NCBI RefSeq assembly: GCF_011516735.1 | Contig: NZ_WOSX01000010.1 | Span: forward strand, 1-64,000 | Length of the DNA stretch: 64,000 nucleotides | Source of the DNA: Acetobacter fallax | GTDB lineage: Bacteria > Pseudomonadota > Alphaproteobacteria > Acetobacterales > Acetobacteraceae | Reading direction: 5' to 3' | In this document: positions 34,948 to 44,783 of the stretch, one piece after another | Numbering within the stretch: the stretch's first letter is position 1 | Layout of the letters: each line of letters opens with the position of its first letter | Translations under genes and position numbers: made by a program | The notes under the pieces: generated by a model | Seen by the model: the letters and a program-made list of their open reading frames with translations, nothing else | The model's database searches: none | What the model was told of the DNA's origin: nothing

Positions 34948-35718
34948 ATGAAAATCGCAACCTGGAACGTCAACTCCGTCCGGCAGCGCCAGACCCTCGT
35001 CCTGGACTGGCTGAACCGGGTCAGCCCCGACATCCTGCTTCTCCAGGAAATCAAGTGCGAAACCCACCAGTTTCCGACAGAAGCATTCGAGGCCGCCGGC
35101 TACACCTCCCTGGTCGTCGGGCAGAAATCCTATAACGGCGTCGCCGTCCTCTCCCGTATTCCGGTCGAACTCCGCGCCACACACCTCCCCGGCCTGCGTG
35201 ACCCGGCCCCTCCGGCCCGCTACATCGAAGTCTCCACCGGCACGCTCACAATCGGGAACCTCTATCTTCCCAACGGCAACTCCGGCGGCGAAGCAGGCTA
35301 CGAAAATAAGCTCGATTTCTTCAATGCCCTCGCACAACACGCTGAAACCATGCTGCGCGACGGAACGGACTTCATTCTCGCCGGCGATTACAATGTCTGC
35401 CCGACAGACCGTGACCTCGCGCCCGGCGCCCTGCCCCCCACAGACGCCCTTGTCCGTCTGCAAAGCCGCGCTGCCTTCCGCCGCCTGCTCTGGCTCGGTC
35501 TGACAGATGCCGTCCGCGCCCTGCACCCCAACGATCCGGCCTACACGTTCTGGGACTATCAGGCCGGCGCATGGAACCGCGACAGCGGGCTGCGGATCGA
35601 TCACGCCCTTCTCTCCCCCCGCATCGCCGAACGTCTCATCAGCGCCGACCCGGATCGTGAGGAACGCTCGCTACCCCAGCCCTCAGATCACGTGCCAGTC
35701 CTCATCACGATTAAATGA
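34948..35718 (+). CDS. xth: Exodeoxyribonuclease III
   Basis: AP endonuclease / 3'-5' exonuclease of base excision repair (endonuclease/exonuclease/phosphatase fold). Motifs: MKIATWNVNSVRQR, LLLQEIKCE with metal ligand Glu34, SYNGVAVLSRIP, ILAGDYNVCPTDRDL, YTFWDYQAGAWNRDSGLRIDH, and the terminal PSDHVPVLITI holding the catalytic Asp-His pair. Length 256 is standard. ATG 34948 lies 49 bases after the Fe-S carrier gene. Confidence 0.95.
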   Translation: MKIATWNVNSVRQRQTLVLDWLNRVSPDILLLQEIKCETHQFPTEAFEAAGYTSLVVGQKSYNGVAVLSRIPVELRATHLPGLRDPAPPARYIEVSTGTLTIGNLYLPNGNSGGEAGYENKLDFFNALAQHAETMLRDGTDFILAGDYNVCPTDRDLAPGALPPTDALVRLQSRAAFRRLLWLGLTDAVRALHPNDPAYTFWDYQAGAWNRDSGLRIDHALLSPRIAERLISADPDREERSLPQPSDHVPVLITIK

Positions 35719-35744
35719 ACGCCCGCACTCAACCGATAGCTGCT

Positions 35745-35960
35745 TCGTAAGGCTCTGTTGTCATCAAGTGCTGGCCCTTCCCAGGGCTTTGCCCTGGCAC
35801 CCACCAAAGGTCACAGACCTTTGGAAACCATTTTATTGTAAATAAATCGGGGTGCAGGGGCCTGCGGTCCCTGCCGGGTCCGGGCAGAGCCCGGCCTTTT
35901 GCTAACCCTTTGAAAAATCACAGATCAGCACGTAACGCGAACAGAGGCCGGGCAAAGGTC
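35745..35960. repeat. Modular palindromic repeat, copy 10
   Basis: A full direct unit in canonical order: CCAGGGC/GCCCTGG, CCAAAGGTC/GACCTTTGG, GCAGGG/CCCTGC, GGGCAGAGCCCGG, then CTAACCCTTTGAAAAATCACAG. It lies between the convergent xth and arfB genes. Confidence 0.92.
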
Positions 35961-36025
35961 TGCGACTTCTGGTGGTCATCACGGGCAAAACCCTGAGAAA
36001 GCGCCAGAAGCCTCGACCCCGGACA

Positions 36026-36448
36026 TCAGTCGTCCACACCAGCCCGCCGGCCCTTCTTAACACCCGCCCGATGCGCCTTCCCGTCCAGACGCCGCTGACG
36101 GGCCGCCCGCCCCGGCCGCGTCGCCACACGAAATGTCGGACGATGGGCCGCCTCACGAATCAGAGCAGCCAGACGCCCGATCGCATCCTCGCGGTTCTTC
36201 TGCTGCGTGCGAAAGTTCCGGGCGGTGATCACAATCACTCCGTCCCGCGTCGCACGACTGCCCGCCAGCCGGATCAGCCGCGCCTTAGTGCGGTCACACA
36301 AAGACGGAGACCGCACCGCATCGAAACGAAGCTGTGCCGCCGTCGCAACCTTGTTGACATTCTGACCACCGGGACCGGATGCCAGAATATAAGAGAAAAC
36401 CAGCTCTGCCTCCTGAAGAGACACGCCAGGAGCAACAGTGATAGCCAT
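36026..36448 (-). CDS. arfB: Alternative ribosome-rescue factor ArfB (YaeJ)
   Basis: Releases peptides from ribosomes stalled without a stop codon by peptidyl-tRNA hydrolysis. The catalytic GGQ (27-29) is in ASGPGGQNVNKVATAAQLRFD, typical of the short RF-like hydrolases. The C-terminal tail is long and very basic (RPGRAARQRRLDGKAHRAGVKKGRRAG), as needed to enter the empty mRNA channel. From ATG 36448 it has 140 residues, matching E. coli ArfB; an alternative ATG at 36490 would add 14 residues without homology. Confidence 0.93.
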   Translation of the reverse strand: MAITVAPGVSLQEAELVFSYILASGPGGQNVNKVATAAQLRFDAVRSPSLCDRTKARLIRLAGSRATRDGVIVITARNFRTQQKNREDAIGRLAALIREAAHRPTFRVATRPGRAARQRRLDGKAHRAGVKKGRRAGVDD

Positions 36449-36567
36449 GCGAAAAATCGGGAACCGAAAGGAAGATGAACCTGTGTTCATTCTGAACGCA
36501 GGAAATGAACGCCACTTCTAACAGGCCCTGAGGGCAGATAGCCAGCCACCTCGCCTGAACACCTCTG

Positions 36568-36729
36568 AGACTGTTTCAGAAGTCCCTCCGCCAGCACTCC
36601 GCCCCTCATTTTCCAGGTCCGACGCTCAACACGGCCCGCTGGCCACTCCGCTTCGATGCCCGGAATTCATGTCAGCCACCCCCATCGCAGGGTACTTTCG
36701 ACAGGACGAAAAACGCCTGAGACAGTCTC
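36568..36729. mobile_element. MITE-like element, copy B (162 bp)
   Basis: Terminal inverted repeats GAGACTGTTTCAG (36568-36580) and CTGAGACAGTCTC (36717-36729), one mismatch in 13. Non-coding. It is related in inverted orientation to the element at 29101-29260. The remainder of the 36491-36856 gap shows no gene. Confidence 0.65.
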
Positions 36730-36856
36730 TCAGCCAGAACACACCATCAGATGACCGGAACCCCGTTCAGTTTGCCCCACTCCGCTCCCCGTCTCTATAG
36801 TCACGGAACACACCCGCCCGCTCTGCCCTGTCGTTACGTAAAGCCACCATCATCCT

Positions 36857-37546
36857 ATGCTGTCCCCGCCTCTCTCACGACGCCGCTTTATCCAGGCTCT
36901 CAGCAGTGCCACAGCACTCACCGCCTGCACCTGGCTCGCCCGCAGCCCGAAAGCCGCCCCGCAGGCCAGCGCCTACACGCCGACATTTTTCACACCCGAA
37001 GAATGGCGCTTTCTTCACGCCGCCTGCGACCGTCTGATCCCCGAAGATGCGAACGGCCCCGGCGCTGTCGAACTCGGCGTTCCCGAATTCATCGACCGCC
37101 AAATGGCAACCCCATACGCCCATGGCGCCTTGTGGTACATGCAGGCACCCCACGTCGCCGGCCCGGCCAATCTCGGCTATCAGCTCCCCTACACACCACG
37201 GGACATCTACCGACGCGGCATCGCGGGAGCACGCAAGCTCGCCCGCCAGACGCACAATGCCGAGTTCGCGGATCTGGACGCGGACACACGCGACAGCGTC
37301 CTCACCGTGCTTGAAACCGGCGATCTCCAATTTGACGATCTGCCCGCATCAACCTTCTTCGGACATCTTCTTGGCAACACACAGGAAGGCGCGTTCTCCG
37401 ACCCGATCCACGGCGGCAATAAAGGCCTCGGCGGCTGGGCCATGACCGGCTTTCCCGGTGCCCGCGCCGACTTCATGGACTGGGTTGACCAGTACGGCAG
37501 ACAATATCCGCTCGGCTCCGTGTCGATTTCCGGAGAAACCATCTGA
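36857..37546 (+). CDS. FAD-dependent dehydrogenase small (gamma) subunit, gluconate 2-dehydrogenase subunit 3 family
   Basis: Small subunit of the three-component, membrane-bound, periplasm-facing dehydrogenases of acetic acid bacteria. A twin-arginine signal (SRRRFIQALSSATALTACTW) directs export of the folded small-large complex. The mature part has FFTPEEWRFLHAACDRLIPED, GVPEFIDRQM, and the C-terminal GNTQEGAFSDPIHGGNKGLGGWAMTGFPG, diagnostic of the gluconate 2-dehydrogenase subunit 3 family. Length 229. The next gene starts one base after its stop. Substrate may be gluconate, 2-ketogluconate, sorbitol or another polyol/sugar acid. Confidence 0.93.
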   Translation: MLSPPLSRRRFIQALSSATALTACTWLARSPKAAPQASAYTPTFFTPEEWRFLHAACDRLIPEDANGPGAVELGVPEFIDRQMATPYAHGALWYMQAPHVAGPANLGYQLPYTPRDIYRRGIAGARKLARQTHNAEFADLDADTRDSVLTVLETGDLQFDDLPASTFFGHLLGNTQEGAFSDPIHGGNKGLGGWAMTGFPGARADFMDWVDQYGRQYPLGSVSISGETI

Positions 37547-37547
37547 T

Positions 37548-39332
37548 ATGGCCACCATCACCAGAAAATCCGTGGATGTCGTCATCGTCGGAGGCGGCTG
37601 GGCCGGCTCCATCATGGCCAAAGAACTGACAGAAGCCGGCCAGCACGTCGTCATGCTCGAACGGGGCGGCGAACGCAGCACAGCCTCAGACGGCGCCTAT
37701 CCCGGCTCCCTTGATGAACTCGAAGGAAATTTCCGCTTCAAAATTTTCCAGAAACTCTCAAAAACAACAGTCACAGTAAGAAACAATATCAACCAGACTG
37801 CTCTCCCCTACCGCCAGCTCGCCGCGTTTCTTCCCGGTGAAGGTGTCGGAGGCGCCGGCCTGCACTGGTCCGGTGTCCATCTGCGCATGGCGCCGGATGA
37901 CCTGACACTGCGCAGCACAGTAATCTCAAAATACGGAAAATCCTTTATCCCGGAAGGCATGAATCTTCAGGACTATGGCGTTACCTATGCCGAACTCGAA
38001 CCCTATTTCGATAAAGCCGAAAAAGTCTTCGGCACATCCGGCGAAGCTTACAAAGTCCAGGGGAAAATTGTCGGCAACGGAAACGCTTTTGCCCCTGACC
38101 GCTCGGATGATTTCCCTCTGCCGCCGCTCAAAGACGTCACTGGCGCGCATCTCTTCCGAAAAGCTGCCGCGGAAGCGGGGTATCACCCCTATTCCATCCC
38201 GGCAGCCAACGCCTCCCGGCAATACACCAATCCCTACGGCGCCCAGATGGGTCCGTGTAACTTCTGTGGCTATTGCAGCGGTTATGCCTGCTACATGTAT
38301 TCCAAGGCCTCGCCGAACGTAAACATTCTGCCCGCGCTGCGTAAAAACCCGCTTTTCGAACTGCGCTCCAACGCAACCGTGCTGCACGTAACGCTCGATT
38401 CCACGAAAAGCCGAGCCACAGGCGTCATCTATCTCGACGAGAAAGGCGATGAGATCATCCAGCCAGCCGAACTGGTGATCCTGGCGGCCTTCCAGTTCAA
38501 TAACGTGCATCTGATGCTCGTGTCCGGAATTGGAAAACCCTACGACCCTGTCAGCAACACTGGTGTTGTCGGACGCAACTTTGTCTATCAGAATATCAGC
38601 ACGACAACCGCCTGGCTCGATCCGTCAGTCTACACCAGCCAGTTCATCGGAACCGGTGGCGGCGGCGTCGCTTTCGATGATTTCAACAGCGAAAATTTCG
38701 ATCACGGGCCGCAGGGTTTCATCGGCGGATCACCCGTCTGGGTCAATCAGGCCGGCGTCAAGGCGATCGCCGCTGCAAAAGCCGGTGGGCCGCCGGGAAC
38801 TCCGCGCTGGGGCTCCGCCTGGAAAAGCGGCATGATCGACACCTATAAACATGCCGTCCGCATGGATGCTCACGGGTCCAACATGGCTTATCGCGATGTT
38901 TTCCTCGATCTTGACCCCACCTGGAAAGATGCGTTCGGCCGTCCGCTTCTGCGAATGACGTTCGACTGGAAAGACAACGACATTCGCATGAACCGATACG
39001 TCGTCAGCAAAATCGCGAATGTGACAAAAGCCATGGGCGCCCGCAGAACCCATCTCGGAATGAAGGAATTCGGACAGCCCTTCGACACACGTTTCTATCA
39101 GACAACCCATCTCGGCGGCGGCGCCGTCATGGGCAACGATCCCCAAACCAGCGCGATCAACCGTTATCTGCAATGCTGGGACGTTTCCAACGTCTTCGTC
39201 ATCGGCTCCAATGCGTTTCCACAAGGCACAGGCTACAACCCGACCGGTATGGTCGCCGCTCTCGCGTACTGGAGTGCTCACCATATCCGTACGACTTACC
39301 TGAAAAACCCCGGCCCTCTGGTCCCGGCATGA
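37548..39332 (+). CDS. GMC-family FAD dehydrogenase large subunit
   Basis: Catalytic flavoprotein that oxidises a sugar, sugar acid or polyol in the periplasm and passes electrons to the cytochrome c subunit. FAD-binding VDVVIVGGGWAGSIMAKEL lies at residues about 7-25, followed by LPGEGVGGAGLHWSGVHLRM, the cysteine cluster GPCNFCGYCSGYACYMYSKA (a likely Fe-S binding site of this class), GRNFVYQN, and the C-terminal GSNAFPQGTGYNPTGMVAALAYW containing the GMC active-site His/Asn region. 594 residues from ATG 37548. It lacks its own signal peptide and depends on the small subunit's Tat signal. Confidence 0.93.
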   Translation: MATITRKSVDVVIVGGGWAGSIMAKELTEAGQHVVMLERGGERSTASDGAYPGSLDELEGNFRFKIFQKLSKTTVTVRNNINQTALPYRQLAAFLPGEGVGGAGLHWSGVHLRMAPDDLTLRSTVISKYGKSFIPEGMNLQDYGVTYAELEPYFDKAEKVFGTSGEAYKVQGKIVGNGNAFAPDRSDDFPLPPLKDVTGAHLFRKAAAEAGYHPYSIPAANASRQYTNPYGAQMGPCNFCGYCSGYACYMYSKASPNVNILPALRKNPLFELRSNATVLHVTLDSTKSRATGVIYLDEKGDEIIQPAELVILAAFQFNNVHLMLVSGIGKPYDPVSNTGVVGRNFVYQNISTTTAWLDPSVYTSQFIGTGGGGVAFDDFNSENFDHGPQGFIGGSPVWVNQAGVKAIAAAKAGGPPGTPRWGSAWKSGMIDTYKHAVRMDAHGSNMAYRDVFLDLDPTWKDAFGRPLLRMTFDWKDNDIRMNRYVVSKIANVTKAMGARRTHLGMKEFGQPFDTRFYQTTHLGGGAVMGNDPQTSAINRYLQCWDVSNVFVIGSNAFPQGTGYNPTGMVAALAYWSAHHIRTTYLKNPGPLVPA

Positions 39333-40705
39333 TGACAAACCGAAAAAAGATCCCGGTTAGAAACCCGGTTTTCCAGACACTGATGTTACGCAAAAAGACA
39401 TATCTGCTCGCAATTCCCGGTGCGGTCTTTGCCCTGTCCTTCGCAGGAAGCGCCACGGCAGGCGACAACGCCTCCATCGCAAAGCGCGGTGAATATCTCG
39501 CACGGGCTTCTGACTGCGCGGCATGTCACACGGTGTCCGGACACGCACAATTTTCAGGCGGCGTGCCTTTTGCCCTCCCCTTCGGGACGATTTTCTCGTC
39601 CAACATCACACCGGATCGCGATCACGGCACGGGACGCTATACGGAAGCCCAGTTCGGCCGCGCCATCCGCGAGGGGGTTCGGGCCGACGGCTCGCCGCTC
39701 TATCCGGCCATGCCTTACCCGTCTTATGCCCGCATGACAGATGCCGACATCCATGCGCTCTACATCTATTTCACGACAGCAGTCACACCATCATCCGAAA
39801 TTCCACCGGTCAATACAACAGCCTGGCCGTTGTCGATCCGGTGGCCACTGCGAATCTGGCAGGCTTTTTTCGTTCCGAAGTCAGACCAGGCGAAGAAATC
39901 AACAGAACGCTTCCCGGATGACGCCGTCATGGCCCGTGGAGCCTATCTGGTCGAAGGCCCCGGCCACTGTGGCGCGTGCCATACACCACGAGCAGCAACA
40001 CTTCAGGAAAAATCCCTAACAGCACAGGAAAGTCCGCTTTTCCTGTCAGGCGGAAGCGCTGTTGACGGCTGGACACCCACAAGCCTGCGGGGAGAAAACC
40101 GGACTGGTCTCGGCCGCTGGTCAGAGACCGATATTGTCAGCTTTCTCCGCAACGGACGTGTCGCACACGGTTCCGTCTTTGGCGGCATGTCCGGCGCTGT
40201 CGGCCACGGAACGCAATATCTTGATGACAGCGATCTCCACGCCATCGCCCGGTTTCTGAAATCTCTTCCGGCATACGATAAAGATCAGATCCCGTGGCAC
40301 TATGATGCCTCCGAAGCACAGGCGCTGCGCAATGGTGATACGTCAGCACCGGGCGCCAGACTCTATGTTGACCGATGCGCCGCCTGCCACCGGACGGATG
40401 GAGCAGCCTACCCGACAACCTTCCCGCCGCTGGCCGGCAACCCTGTGGTGATGAACCCGGCTCCGGACAGCCTGATACAGATCGTCCTCGCCGGCAGCAC
40501 CATTCCCGCAATGCGTGCCTCGCCCTCTGCATTCGTCATGCCAGGCTTCGGCAAAACAATGACCGACGAACAGATTGCGGAAGTCGTGTCATTCATTCGC
40601 GCCAGTTGGGGCAACAATACCGCTCCGGTCAGTCCCACAGATGTCGCTCGCCTGAGAAAAAGTCTGTCGACAGCAACCCCCGTGACCCCGACGCCACTCA
40701 ATTAG
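39329..40705 (+). CDS. Triheme cytochrome c subunit of the FAD dehydrogenase
   Basis: Membrane-anchored cytochrome that carries electrons from the flavoprotein to ubiquinone. Three CxxCH heme sites are present: CAACH at Cys63, CGACH at Cys214 and CAACH at Cys350, each in a cytochrome c domain with downstream Met ligands (YPAMPYPSYARM, FGGMSGAV, FVMPGFGKTM). A signal peptide (LAIPGAVFALSFAGSATAG) precedes the first domain. ATG 39329 overlaps the GMC stop (ATGA); a second ATG at 39383 would place the signal peptide more tightly. The small-large-cytochrome order is complete. Confidence 0.94.
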   Translation: MMTNRKKIPVRNPVFQTLMLRKKTYLLAIPGAVFALSFAGSATAGDNASIAKRGEYLARASDCAACHTVSGHAQFSGGVPFALPFGTIFSSNITPDRDHGTGRYTEAQFGRAIREGVRADGSPLYPAMPYPSYARMTDADIHALYIYFTTAVTPSSEIPPVNTTAWPLSIRWPLRIWQAFFVPKSDQAKKSTERFPDDAVMARGAYLVEGPGHCGACHTPRAATLQEKSLTAQESPLFLSGGSAVDGWTPTSLRGENRTGLGRWSETDIVSFLRNGRVAHGSVFGGMSGAVGHGTQYLDDSDLHAIARFLKSLPAYDKDQIPWHYDASEAQALRNGDTSAPGARLYVDRCAACHRTDGAAYPTTFPPLAGNPVVMNPAPDSLIQIVLAGSTIPAMRASPSAFVMPGFGKTMTDEQIAEVVSFIRASWGNNTAPVSPTDVARLRKSLSTATPVTPTPLN

Positions 40706-40739
40706 ACCGGAGTGACAGTCACCACATAAAAACTGACCG

Positions 40740-41215
40740 TCAAAAAGAAGGCCAGGGCTCCGACCCGGAAGGGGGCGCTGTCCCCTCACCCCGATCTGTT
40801 GAGTAATACCTGATACCAGAGGTTGTGAGTATTGACCTGTCGATGAGAATATCCGGGCTCTGCCCGGACCCGGCAGGGACCGCAGGCCCCTGCACCCCGG
40901 TCTGCTGATCATAAAACGGTTTGCAAAGGCTCTGTTGTCATTAAGTGTTGGCTTCTTCCCAGGGCTTTGCTCTGGAACTGACCAAAGGTCACAGACCTTT
41001 GGAAACATGCTTATTTATCAACAGATTGGGGTGAAGGGGTCCGCGACCCCTTCCGGGTTCGGGCAGAGCCCGATCTTTTTCTAACCCTTTGAAAAATCAC
41101 AGATCAACACTTAACGACAACAGAGCCTTTGCCGGGTTCCAGGGCAGAGCCCTGCCAGTCCTGCCCCTGCCAGTCCCGCACAGGTCGAAGCCCGGACCCT
41201 CCGGTATAATACCCT
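40740..41215. repeat. Modular palindromic repeat, copy 11 (compound)
   Basis: Starts with a worn half unit (40745-40805), then GATACCAGAGGTTGTGAG and GACCTGTCGATGAGA. An inverted unit follows (GGGCTCTGCCCGG, GCAGGGACCGCAGGCCCCTGC), then a direct unit (CCAGGGC, CCAAAGGTC/GACCTTTGG, GGGCAGAGCCC), and finally the ACAGGTCGAAGCCCGGACCC module at about 41181. It fills the gap between the cytochrome gene and the GT61 gene. Confidence 0.9.
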
Positions 41216-41265
41216 TCGGCGGAATACGGCGCGAAAGCACCCTGCCTCGCTGGCTGGTATTATTC

Positions 41266-42797
41266 TTACATCATCATAAAACCGCCAGTCGTTACCTGCT
41301 CCGTCATTTCCCGTTCCAGAAGACGCAGGGACATCGCTCTGGCTTTCACCAGCGCTGAACCGGTCAGCTCAATAAATGTGACGTATTCCCATTCACGGAA
41401 ATGCTCCGCCCCAAAAAACGCGTCCCGATCCTCCGCGCCAGGAGCAAGACTTAACCAGCGTTTTGAATCAGGCTGCCGGATGCCATACCGTATCGTATCC
41501 CCGATTGTTTCTTCGGTAACCACGCACGGAACGAAGGCGGCCAGCTGAGAGGTGGATGCTGTGGTGACGGGGAGAGGAACGGAAGACAAGGCAAACAGAC
41601 TACAGATATTCTGATCCGTAATCTGCAGAATCATGTCGCACACCTGATTATCGGCTTCTGCCGCCATGGATGAAATAAGGCGCCCATCGGAAAGACGGGC
41701 ACACAAACGTTTTCCATCCTGTCCGGTCATACGAAAAAAAAGAGTTTTTTCGGATACCGCCGGAGCACGGGCTGTTTTTCGGCTTCTTACCTCATCCCGT
41801 TTCTGAAAAAACTCTCTGGAAAATTCAGCGGCCAGCGCAACAGGATCCGAAATATGAAAAGTGCGGCGAAAGTTTTTCTGAGCCCCGACTTCATGACTTT
41901 CGTCACAGGCAACATATCGGAAATCAGCATTATTACAGCGATCAAGAAGATAAAAAGATGGCGAGATATGCAAACCAATATTCAGAACGAGACCAAACGG
42001 TTCCCTGGCAAAAATACTGGTATGCATATTGGAACCCAGAATTCCGCAGGCTCCGCCAGAATTCCTGAAAAAAGAGATCTGCTCTCTGAGATTATGCTCT
42101 TCCGGAGCGATGATCCGAAAGCCATAAGTTTCAAGTTCTGAACATAACTCAGCTTCGTTATCCCAGTTGACAACGCCATACGGAAGATTTTTTTTCGTCA
42201 GAAAAACAGGTTGATCGTTACTGTCAAAAGAAATTCTGTCACCCATCTGGTTTGTAAAATCCAGGAAAGAACGCATGACGTAATGATTCAGCTGAACGCA
42301 GGATTCCGGCACCAGAAGATGCCGGACAAGCGTGGTGGACAGCGGTGAAATCAGACAGTCTTCAGAAATACCGGCGAGTTTCATCAAATCCCGGAACCAG
42401 GGCGTCCCCAGGCCAGGACCACAATGCACGAGGATTTTAGCGTTTACCCCCATTGTGTTGCGGAGATACCAGAGACGAGGCAGGAATTCCAGGAGCGTAT
42501 GCCCATAATGGAGCCCGATCATACCCCCATAGATGGCACATTCGATTTCCGGCATGTGAATACTGTTGCGCAGACCCGGTGCAACCCATTCCTGTCCATG
42601 ACCAAGGGAATTAGCCCCTGTATAAGAGCAGCCTGCGTGTTGATACGACCATCCAGGTCATAAATGCCCCAGGGATGGGAGCCATGATGATCATTTTTCG
42701 GGTAAAAAACTGTATCCTGAACATGGCTTATCTGAGGCTTCAGATGCTTCTGTTCTGCCAGATTATCCGGAACGACGCAGTCTGTAAGCATATTCAT
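41266..42797 (-). pseudogene. GT61-family glycosyltransferase, frameshifted
   Basis: The main frame (41266-42555 and upstream in frame) carries GT61/DUF563 features: GGMIGLHYGHTLLEFLPRLWYL, FLDFTNQMGD, VFLTKKN, ELETYGFRIIAPEEHNLREQI and GSNMHTSIFAREPFG. The N-terminal part, MNMLTDCVVPDNLAEQ to PWGIYDLDGRINTQAALIQG, lies in another frame from 42797. Adding one base in the CCCC run at 42615-42618 (GGGG on the coding strand) joins them as IQG-ANSLGHGQEWVAPGLRNS-IHMPEIE, giving about 510 residues. So this is either a single-base loss or a sequencing error. Codons are less C-rich than in the first 35 kb. Confidence 0.82.
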
Positions 42798-42839
42798 CCC
42801 TGCTACCTTAGTGAATTCTGAGAAATCAACGACAACAGA

Positions 42840-43065
42840 ACGTCCGGTTATACCAGAGGGTCTGGCCTTTGACCTGTGTGAGACTGGCTGTCAGGGCCTG
42901 TCAGGGCTCAGCCCTGGAACCCCCGGCAAAAGCTCGCCTTTACAAATCGTCTTATGATCAGCAAACCGGGGTGCAGGGGCCTGTGGTCCCTGCCGGATCC
43001 GGGCAGAGCCCGGATGCTCTCATCGACAGGTCAGTCTTCACAACCTCTGGTATTATCCGGTAAAA
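42840..43065. repeat. Modular palindromic repeat, copy 12
   Basis: Begins with the GGGTCTGGCCTTTGACCTGTG module in inverted orientation, then a worn direct unit (CAGGGCTCAGCCCTGG, GCAGGGGCCTGTGGTCCCTGC, GGGCAGAGCCCGG), and ends with the inverted ACAGGTCAGTCTTCACAACC module. Confidence 0.85.
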
Positions 43066-43715
43066 AAGCTCTCATGCCGGTCACCGGCCCGATCAGACAG
43101 CCCGGATTTTCGTCAATACAAAAGAAGACACACCACACGTCACCTCTCTGCGTTAAATAGCAGAGAAAGCCGGATGAGATCAAAATTCATCCTTCAAAAC
43201 AGCACATTTTCGGAACCATCAGAATTCGATCCGGTCTGATTTCCACAGGCGACGTCCTGAGATATCCAGGCGGCCTGTCATATTCTGAAGCTGAAAACGG
43301 GCAGTCCGCAAATCACCCCGGAGGACCAGCCCGTCCCTCCCGCTCGCCATCTTTCACAAGCACTCTCCTGTTCGACCAGCAGGAATGCAGGGGCCTGCGG
43401 TTCTTATCGCAGCATCAGAGACCCCCTTCAGCTGAACCCTCGCCCCGCAACGCCCCTCGTCCCCATACAAACTGCAATCAAAAAAAACAGGCGCTGACCC
43501 GGGCTACACGAAAATTTCCATTCCAGAGTCAAAACAACAATATCCATAACTTTCTGGAATCAGACTCATTTCCGTCCCGTCTCCGAAACAGACCAATACC
43601 GTCGGAAAAAGAAAATCCCCTGGCCTCACGACACGGAGACAGACCTCCTCCCACAAACCCGATTCACCTGATCAGGGCCCATACCCATGCCGCCTTTGCA
43701 ACAGGCCCACTGTCG
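43066..43715. other. Non-coding stretch without recognisable content
   Basis: About 650 bases between the repeat and the 3' end of holA. No reading frame with family resemblance and no RNA motif were seen. A worn repeat scrap (GCAGGGGCCTGCGGTTC) occurs at about 43387. Confidence 0.6.
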
Positions 43716-44735
43716 TCACCGCCGTCGCGACGCCGCAGCCGCCTTCGCCGCGATGACCGAAAGATGTCGCCGACATAGCAGCATATCCATCGCCCCCGTC
43801 TGCTTGCAGGACAGCTCGAACGCCTGAGTCCGCTGCGCCAGTTCCGCCAGCGCCGGCAGCGACCACAGGCTGAGCGCCCGCTCGAAACTCTGCTGCTTTT
43901 TGAAAAACACTGGCGGGCGCAGTGATTTCATTGCCTCAACCCGGGATTCGCCCTGCTCCGTCGCCGCCTTCACCCGACGCAGCCGACTGATATGCCCGAG
44001 CAGAACCCGCGCCACCGCCACAGGATTAGCCCCTTCGGACAAAGCCCGCTCCAGCGCCAGATCAGTTCCGGCCCGATCTCCTTCCAGGGCGAGAAACACC
44101 GAATCATCAATCGACGCAGAGCCGGAATCCCCGATGCAAACCCGAACATCCTCAAGATCAAGCTCGTGATCCGGTCCGGCATAAAGCGCCAGCTTCTCAA
44201 TCTCGTTGCGAACTCCCGCCCGGTCTGAGCCAAGCTGCGTCACCAGCCAGCCCAGAGCCTCATTGGTAATCCTGACCTGCCTCTCTCCGAACATGCGGCG
44301 CACCGAGCCTTCAAGTACCCGCCCTTCCTCGGGATAGCAGCCGATTGACGCGGAATCCTGCCGCGCTTCAGCCAGCTTCCGCAACTTCGCCCGCGCCGGC
44401 AGAACGCCCGCCTCCACGATGATCAACGCCGAGCCCACACCATCGAGAACACTGGAAACCGGCCCGGCCAGACTGTCAGATCCCTCCCGGACCCAGACCA
44501 CCCGCTGCCCGCCATCCAGCGACAACGCCGTCGCCTCCTCCGCAAACCGGTCATGAGTCTCGCGCGTCAGCGCCGCCACCCGAAACGGATCATCAAGGGA
44601 GCCAGCCACCCGCCGTGTCAGATCGGACGCATATTCCCGAATCAGCCCGCTATCATCGCCGTGGAGCAACACAAAGCGCCAGGCATCCGGCGCGTTAAGA
44701 ACCTTACCGATCGAGCGGGCATCGATTTTCACCAT
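43716..44735 (-). CDS. holA: DNA polymerase III subunit delta
   Basis: Clamp-loader subunit that opens the beta clamp. Recognised by VLLHGDDSGLIREYASDLTRRV at the N-terminus, the weakly conserved AAA+ region (VVWVREGSDSL, LIIVEAGVLPARAKLRKL), LGSDRAGVRNEIEKLALYAG, and the C-terminal collar domain ending in AMDMLLCRRHLSVIAAKAAAA. 339 residues, ATG at 44735. It is last in the run DUF3576-leuS-lptE-holA on the minus strand, the usual order in related alphaproteobacteria. Confidence 0.93.
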   Translation of the reverse strand: MVKIDARSIGKVLNAPDAWRFVLLHGDDSGLIREYASDLTRRVAGSLDDPFRVAALTRETHDRFAEEATALSLDGGQRVVWVREGSDSLAGPVSSVLDGVGSALIIVEAGVLPARAKLRKLAEARQDSASIGCYPEEGRVLEGSVRRMFGERQVRITNEALGWLVTQLGSDRAGVRNEIEKLALYAGPDHELDLEDVRVCIGDSGSASIDDSVFLALEGDRAGTDLALERALSEGANPVAVARVLLGHISRLRRVKAATEQGESRVEAMKSLRPPVFFKKQQSFERALSLWSLPALAELAQRTQAFELSCKQTGAMDMLLCRRHLSVIAAKAAAASRRR

Positions 44736-44783
44736 GCGAGAACCAGGACTTCGGTTGTCGTGAGCCGCAGCATGACGTTGCGT

